From the NCBI GenBank assembly GCA_038207425.1, contig JBBQZU010000025.1:1-46092 (forward strand): a stretch of DNA of 46,092 bases, written 5' to 3'. This DNA is from JBBQZU01 sp038207425 (lineage in GTDB: Bacteria > Bacteroidota > Bacteroidia > Flavobacteriales_D > Cryomorphaceae). Positions within the stretch are counted from its first letter, which is position 1. Every line of letters starts with the position of its first letter. The position numbers and the translations under genes were made by a program. The notes under the pieces were generated by a model. That model searched no databases. It was not told the DNA's origin and saw only the letters and a list, made by a program, of their open reading frames with translations. Shown here piece by piece: positions 41,583-46,092 of the stretch.

Positions 41583-43586
41583 ATGACCAAGCTCAATGCA
41601 CATATTCCTGACGGACCCATCGATAAAAAGTGGACAAGTCATAAAGATCATATAAACCTGGTAAACCCTTCCAATAAACGCAATATCGATATTATCGTGG
41701 TGGGTACCGGCCTTGCCGGTGCTTCGGCTGCGGCGTCGCTTGGCGAGATGGGCTACAATGTAAAAGCCTTCTGTTTTCAGGATTCTCCACGAAGGGCCCA
41801 TTCCATTGCAGCACAAGGAGGAATCAACGCAGCAAAGAATTATCAAAATGACGGCGACAGTGTGTACCGCCTTTTTTACGATACTGTAAAAGGGGGTGAT
41901 TACCGCGCAAGAGAAGCCAACGTGCATCGTTTGGCCGAAGTCTCAGTAAGTATTATTGATCAGTGTGTAGCACAGGGTGTACCATTTGCAAGAGATTACG
42001 GCGGGCTTCTCGACAACCGTTCGTTTGGCGGAGTGCAGGTTTCGCGCACTTTTTATGCTAAAGGCCAAACCGGACAGCAGTTGCTTCTTGGAGCTTATTC
42101 AGCACTTTCAAGGCAAATTGCCAAGGGTACAGTGCAAATGTATAACCGCCATGAAATGCTTGACCTTGTAAAAGTTGGTGGTAAAGCCCGCGGCATTATA
42201 GCCCGAAACCTCGTATCAGGAAGGGTGGAGCGATTTGGCGCACACGCTGTGGTTCTTTGCACAGGAGGTTATGGCAATGTATTTTACCTCTCTACCAATG
42301 CAATGGGCTCCAATGTTACGGCAGCTTGGAAAGCACACCGAAGAGGGGCATTTATGGCCAATCCATGTTTCACCCAAATTCACCCAACTTGTATTCCGGT
42401 ATCAGGGGAGTATCAGTCAAAACTCACCCTAATGTCAGAGTCGCTTCGCAACGACGGACGCATTTGGGTCCCAGCCAAGCTTGAAGATGCCAAAGCCATT
42501 CGCGATGGCAAACTGAAGCCCACAGACCTTAAAGAAGAAGACCGCGATTATTTTCTGGAGCGTAGATATCCGGCCTTTGGGAATCTGGTGCCGCGTGATG
42601 TTGCATCGAGGGCTGCCAAAGAACGTTGCGATGGCGGTTTTGGAGTGAACAAAACAGGTGAAGCTGTGTACCTTGACTTCGCAGATGCAATTATGCGCTA
42701 CGGCCGTATTGAAGCGAATGTGCAAGGTCTTGAGGGTCCTGGCGATGAAGAAATACGTGCACTCGGTACAAAAATCGTGGCTTCCAAATATGGAAACCTT
42801 TTTGACATGTACGAGAAGATTATTGACCAGAATCCGTACGCAACCCCGATGATGATATATCCGGCGGTACACTACACAATGGGTGGGCTTTGGGTAGATT
42901 ACAACCTGATGACCACGGTAGAAGGATGCTACTCCTGCGGTGAAGCAAACTTTAGCGACCACGGCGCAAACAGACTCGGAGCATCGGCACTGATGCAGGG
43001 TCTGGCAGATGGATACTTCGTGCTTCCTTATACCATTGGCGATTACCTTTCAAAAGATATACGCACCGGCAAGATTTCTACAGACTTGCCAGAGTTTGTT
43101 GAAGCTGAAAAAGAAGCTACAGGAATCCTCGAAAGAATTCTCGCTGTGAAAGGCACTAAACAAGTGGATTATTTTCATAGAAAACTGGGCCGCATCATGT
43201 GGGACAAGTGCGGTATGAGCCGCAATGCCGAAGGGTTGCAATGGGCTATCGACGAAATTCGCAAACTCCGAGAGCAGTTTTGGAAAGATGTTCGCGTACC
43301 CGGATCAATCAATGAAGTAAACCCCGAACTTGAAAAGGCGGGCCGCGTGCTCGACTTTCTGGAGCTCGGCGAGCTGATGTGCAAGGATGCCCTTGACCGA
43401 AACGAATCGTGCGGTGGCCATTTCAGAGAAGAGTACAAAACCGAAGATGGAGAAGCGCTGCGAGATGATGAGAACTACCGCCACGTGAGTGCCTATGAGT
43501 TCGCAGGAGAGCCCAAAGACGCCATTCTGCACAAAGAACCGCTGGTATACGAAGCGATTGAAGTACGAACCAGAAGTTACAAATAA
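41583..43586 (+). CDS. sdhA: Succinate dehydrogenase / fumarate reductase flavoprotein subunit
   Basis: A 667-residue catalytic subunit that oxidises succinate to fumarate. The FAD-binding motif is VVGTGLAGASAA (glycines 41, 43 and 46), and the covalent FAD His73 lies in RRAHSIAAQGGINAA. Substrate-site elements are HPTCIP, RDVASR and HYTMGGLWVDY. It lacks a signal peptide, consistent with a cytoplasmic-facing complex. The length is that of the Bacteroidota type, longer than the E. coli subunits. It sits between the membrane anchor and the Fe-S subunit. Confidence 0.97.
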   Translation: MTKLNAHIPDGPIDKKWTSHKDHINLVNPSNKRNIDIIVVGTGLAGASAAASLGEMGYNVKAFCFQDSPRRAHSIAAQGGINAAKNYQNDGDSVYRLFYDTVKGGDYRAREANVHRLAEVSVSIIDQCVAQGVPFARDYGGLLDNRSFGGVQVSRTFYAKGQTGQQLLLGAYSALSRQIAKGTVQMYNRHEMLDLVKVGGKARGIIARNLVSGRVERFGAHAVVLCTGGYGNVFYLSTNAMGSNVTAAWKAHRRGAFMANPCFTQIHPTCIPVSGEYQSKLTLMSESLRNDGRIWVPAKLEDAKAIRDGKLKPTDLKEEDRDYFLERRYPAFGNLVPRDVASRAAKERCDGGFGVNKTGEAVYLDFADAIMRYGRIEANVQGLEGPGDEEIRALGTKIVASKYGNLFDMYEKIIDQNPYATPMMIYPAVHYTMGGLWVDYNLMTTVEGCYSCGEANFSDHGANRLGASALMQGLADGYFVLPYTIGDYLSKDIRTGKISTDLPEFVEAEKEATGILERILAVKGTKQVDYFHRKLGRIMWDKCGMSRNAEGLQWAIDEIRKLREQFWKDVRVPGSINEVNPELEKAGRVLDFLELGELMCKDALDRNESCGGHFREEYKTEDGEALRDDENYRHVSAYEFAGEPKDAILHKEPLVYEAIEVRTRSYK

Positions 43587-43613
43587 GCAAACAGCTTAAA
43601 ACAGATTTCGAAT

Positions 43614-44366
43614 ATGAAACTTACATTAAAAATCTGGCGACAGCCATCACCAAAAGCCACAGGGAAATTGCAATCCTATCAGGTAAGCGATATCAGTGAA
43701 GACATGTCGTTTCTTGAAATGATAGATGTACTCAATGGCACCCTGATTGAGAAAGGTGATGACCCTGTGGCGTTTGACCACGATTGCCGTGAAGGTATTT
43801 GTGGATCTTGCAGTATGTATATCAATGGAAGGCCGCACGGGCCTATGGAGCGCACCACTACCTGCCAACTGCATATGCGCTCATTCAATGATGGCGATAC
43901 AATCTACATAGAGCCTTGGAGGGCAAAAGCTTTTCCTGTCATGAAAGACCTGATGGTTGACCGTTCAGCCTTTGACCGGATTATACAGGCGGGGGGCTAT
44001 ATTTCTGTAAATACAAGCGGAAATACACTTGACGCGAATGCCATTCCGATTCCCAAAAAGGATGCCGATATGGCTTTCGACTCTGCTACCTGTATTGGTT
44101 GCGGGGCGTGTGTGGCGGCTTGTAAAAATGCATCAGCTATGCTGTTCACATCGGCAAAGGTATCACAGCTTTCATTGTTGCCGCAGGGACAGGTTGAAGC
44201 GGCAGAGCGCGTGCAGAATATGGTGGCGCAGATGGACAAGGAAGGATTTGGCAACTGCACTGTTACTGGTGCATGTGAAGCAGAGTGCCCCGTAGGAATC
44301 TCTTTGGAGAATATCGTTCGTATGAACAGGGAATATCTGAAAGCGAGCATTTCTCCGGGAAAATAA
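43614..44366 (+). CDS. sdhB: Succinate dehydrogenase / fumarate reductase Fe-S subunit
   Basis: A 250-residue electron-transfer subunit. The [2Fe-2S] ligands are Cys58, Cys63, Cys66 and Cys84 (DCREGICGSCS and TTCQLH). The second domain carries CIGCGACVAACKN (Cys160, 163, 166, 170) and NCTVTGACEAECPVG (Cys215, 221, 225), which together hold the [4Fe-4S] and [3Fe-4S] clusters. It starts 27 bases after sdhA and ends 24 bases before a strong terminator, closing the operon. Confidence 0.97.
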   Translation: MKLTLKIWRQPSPKATGKLQSYQVSDISEDMSFLEMIDVLNGTLIEKGDDPVAFDHDCREGICGSCSMYINGRPHGPMERTTTCQLHMRSFNDGDTIYIEPWRAKAFPVMKDLMVDRSAFDRIIQAGGYISVNTSGNTLDANAIPIPKKDADMAFDSATCIGCGACVAACKNASAMLFTSAKVSQLSLLPQGQVEAAERVQNMVAQMDKEGFGNCTVTGACEAECPVGISLENIVRMNREYLKASISPGK

Positions 44367-44389
44367 TGAGACGCTAAATAATTAAATAA

Positions 44390-44420
44390 GAAACGCCCCG
44401 GTTCAGTCGGGGCGTTTCTG
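44390..44420 (+). terminator. Strong Rho-independent terminator of sdhCAB
   Basis: A perfect 12-bp stem: agaaacgccccg (44390-44401) pairs with cggggcgtttct (44409-44420) around a 7-base loop, followed by gtttt. It lies between convergent sdhB and the gene at 44451, so it can serve both strands. Confidence 0.93.
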
Positions 44421-44450
44421 TTTTGGTTGAAATGTGGTTCTTGGAACCAA

Positions 44451-45965
44451 TCACCTCTTCACCATCTTCTTGGTGATAAATTCGCCATTGGCATACACGG
44501 TATAGAAGTACATTCCCGGTGCGAGGGAGCTTCCATCGAGCATGATGCTTTGCGGCCCTGCATTCATTTGCCCATCCACAAGCCTACGGAGCGGTCGTCC
44601 GTGTGCATCGCTTAGCTCAAGTACCACATAAGCATCAGTGGGCAGGGTAAAGTCTACGCGGGTATGGGTATCGAAGGGGTTGGGTGTGTTTTGTAAAAGC
44701 TTCACTCCTTCGGTTGTGCCGGCGGGTGTGGTAAGTGATCCTGAACTACCGTCATTGCAGCAATTGTTTGTTTTGGCTTGCATGGCCTGCACTACAGTGA
44801 GCATAGATGCCATTTGTTGTTGCATTTGCTGGAGTTGTGACTGTAAGTCTTCCACTTCTGATTGAAGTTCAGTAACCTGATCGCTTTTTGCATTTAACAA
44901 TGTGCTTTGCTCATTGAATGCAGCGATAAGCAGGGGAATAAATTGCTTATAAGCCATACCTTTCACTTCAACCTGCGGACTTACCGTTTCTCCATCAAGA
45001 CCAAATTGAGCTGGGTGCACGTAGTCAATTACAACATCTGGCAATACTTGCTCCACCTCTTGTGATATGAGTCCGTATTGCTTGTTTTCTGGTAGACCCA
45101 TAAATCCAAATTCTTCGATATTAAAATAGTAAGTTTTAGGTACGATCTGGTTTAAAAGTGCCGTCGCATTCGCAATAGGCTCAATATTGGTTTTAAGGTT
45201 TTGGTCGGAAGGGTTTATTTCTGTTCCCGAAATCAAAGGACCGGCAAAATATCCGGCATAGTTTTGAGATGGAACTCCTGATCCACAGACTACATCAGGA
45301 TCAGCCAAGGGAACTTTCGCGCCATACACAGCGATATTGATATCGCCGCCACAAGCTTCTCCTCGAACGCCGTAGTTCACAGCTTTGGAACCTACACCTG
45401 TTTCGAGCGCCGTGCCCAGCACTCCGATGTTGGCATATTCCAAATCGCCAGAAGAAGCATCTTGAGCAATGGCTCTCACTGCAATATTGAATTTAGTCGC
45501 ACCGCGCACAAAAGCTCGAAATCCTTGATTGGCCAAGCTTGGAGATGCCGAATTTATATTGGCCAATGCACCAATATTTGTGAAAGTACCCAGGTCAGGA
45601 GCAAATTGAGCAGATATTACCGATGGTGCAGGATTGTCCAGCGTTCCTGGGGCAACGATATTTAATCCAATACTGCTTCGGGGCCTAATTCCAAAAGTTG
45701 TTTCAGGTAAGGCGATTGGTAAGTTCAGCCAAAGCCTTCCATTGATACCAATCCATAGACGTCTTTGAGGAGTTAAAACACCAGTAGGTTGTGTGTAAAA
45801 ACCTATAGCTCCGTTTCCATTGACAATTGGGAGTTCAATGACGGAAATAGCGGGATCAAAGCCCAAGTAATTTGTCACCGAAGGCGCATTGTTCGCAAAC
45901 GTGGCTTGCGCTGAAGCCGCAAATGGGGCAGTTATCAAAGTAACTGCGATAAATAGTTTTTTCAT
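44451..45965 (-). CDS. Tail-fibre-like secreted protein with S74 autochaperone and T9SS type A sorting domain
   Basis: A 504-residue secreted protein. Signal peptide (cleavage after AASAQ), a beta-rich body (about 25-245), an intramolecular chaperone/peptidase S74 domain (about 248-345: SDQNLKTNI, YGLISQEVEQVLPDVV), a coiled coil (about 348-395, LQSEVEDLQSQLQQMQQQ), a Cys pair (NNCCND), and a T9SS type A sorting domain (about 425-504: LLQNTPNPFDTHTRVDF, GMYFYTVYANGEFITKKMVKR). S74 domains cleave themselves from trimeric fibres, so this protein is probably a trimeric surface or released fibre (inference). It starts 6 bases after the stop of the upstream gene, so it is probably the second gene of an operon. 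Confidence 0.9.
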   Translation of the reverse strand: MKKLFIAVTLITAPFAASAQATFANNAPSVTNYLGFDPAISVIELPIVNGNGAIGFYTQPTGVLTPQRRLWIGINGRLWLNLPIALPETTFGIRPRSSIGLNIVAPGTLDNPAPSVISAQFAPDLGTFTNIGALANINSASPSLANQGFRAFVRGATKFNIAVRAIAQDASSGDLEYANIGVLGTALETGVGSKAVNYGVRGEACGGDINIAVYGAKVPLADPDVVCGSGVPSQNYAGYFAGPLISGTEINPSDQNLKTNIEPIANATALLNQIVPKTYYFNIEEFGFMGLPENKQYGLISQEVEQVLPDVVIDYVHPAQFGLDGETVSPQVEVKGMAYKQFIPLLIAAFNEQSTLLNAKSDQVTELQSEVEDLQSQLQQMQQQMASMLTVVQAMQAKTNNCCNDGSSGSLTTPAGTTEGVKLLQNTPNPFDTHTRVDFTLPTDAYVVLELSDAHGRPLRRLVDGQMNAGPQSIMLDGSSLAPGMYFYTVYANGEFITKKMVKR

Positions 45966-45971
45966 GGTATT

Positions 45972-46092
45972 TTAGTTTGCCACCATGAGTTTTTTCTTAA
46001 CGATTCCTTCTTCTGTTGTAATGTGCAAAATATAAATACCTGGAGTTGTCTGAATATCCAATTCAACATCAACATTCGAACCGCTGTAGATT
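45972..46092 (-). CDS. 3' end of a T9SS type A sorting-domain protein (truncated by window edge)
   Basis: Only the last 39 residues or so are in the window. They read VDVELDIQTTPGIYILHITT, then EEGIVKKKLMVAN, the end of a T9SS type A sorting domain. The 5' part lies beyond base 46092. The TAA is 6 bases before the start of the S74 protein, so these two sorting-domain proteins probably form an operon and are secreted by the same route. Confidence 0.82.
   Translation of the reverse strand, partial: IYSGSNVDVELDIQTTPGIYILHITTEEGIVKKKLMVAN

Noticed and set aside
42435..42962. 175-residue minus-strand open frame inside sdhA
   Set aside because: Antisense to highly conserved sdhA motifs and without family features.

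Overview
The window reads as chromosomal DNA of a member of the Bacteroidota, most likely a marine or freshwater Flavobacteriales-type organism (inference). Support comes from type IX secretion system (T9SS) sorting domains of both type A and type B, PorP/SprF-family proteins, LytTR regulators paired with a propeller-type LytS kinase, a SUF operon ending in a DUF2480 gene, Bacteroidota-type succinate dehydrogenase, frequent GTG/TTG starts with weak Shine-Dalgarno sites, and several TAnnTTTG -7 promoter elements.

Layout. 1-2.5 kb: an IS21-family element whose istA carries two lesions (a one-base frameshift and an in-frame TAA) while istB is intact. 2.6-3.7 kb: an FAD oxidoreductase next to the IS end. 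3.8-12.5 kb (cassette A): a secreted protein with DADADPTNEL-type repeats, a small SprB-repeat/type B sorting-domain protein, a PorP/SprF protein, and two large PorE-like TPR/PD40/OmpA proteins, the second with two OmpA domains in tandem. 12.55-13.1 kb: 3-hydroxyanthranilate 3,4-dioxygenase. 13.3-18.6 kb (cassette B): a second copy of the same ordered set of four genes. 18.6-22.4 kb (minus): a giant SBBP/PKD protein with a type B sorting domain. 22.6-24.5 kb: long-form purF. 24.5-30.8 kb (minus): sufA-B-C-D-S-E-T plus DUF2480, tightly coupled. 31.0-32.1 kb: thiL. 32.1-33.6 kb (minus): an unrecognised helical-repeat protein. 33.8-38.8 kb (minus): two LytTR response regulators, a propeller histidine kinase and a small lipoprotein. 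38.8-39.2 kb: a non-coding stretch with a palindrome and hairpins. 39.2-39.4 kb: a small sorting-domain-like ORF. 39.4-40.7 kb (minus): an M24 aminopeptidase. 40.9-44.4 kb: sdhCAB ending in a strong terminator. 44.45-46.09 kb (minus): an S74 tail-fibre-like protein with a type A sorting domain, preceded by the 3' end of another sorting-domain protein.

How the genes work together. The central story is the duplicated cassette. Each copy is an overlapping operon of a repeat-rich secreted protein, a mini-SprB T9SS substrate, its likely SprF partner and a peptidoglycan-binding PorE-like protein. It looks like a self-contained module for secreting and anchoring a cell-surface structure. The core T9SS motor and translocon (PorK/L/M/N, Sov) is not in the window. 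The remaining loci are core metabolism (Fe-S assembly, purine and thiamine synthesis, respiration) that appear to be ordinary.
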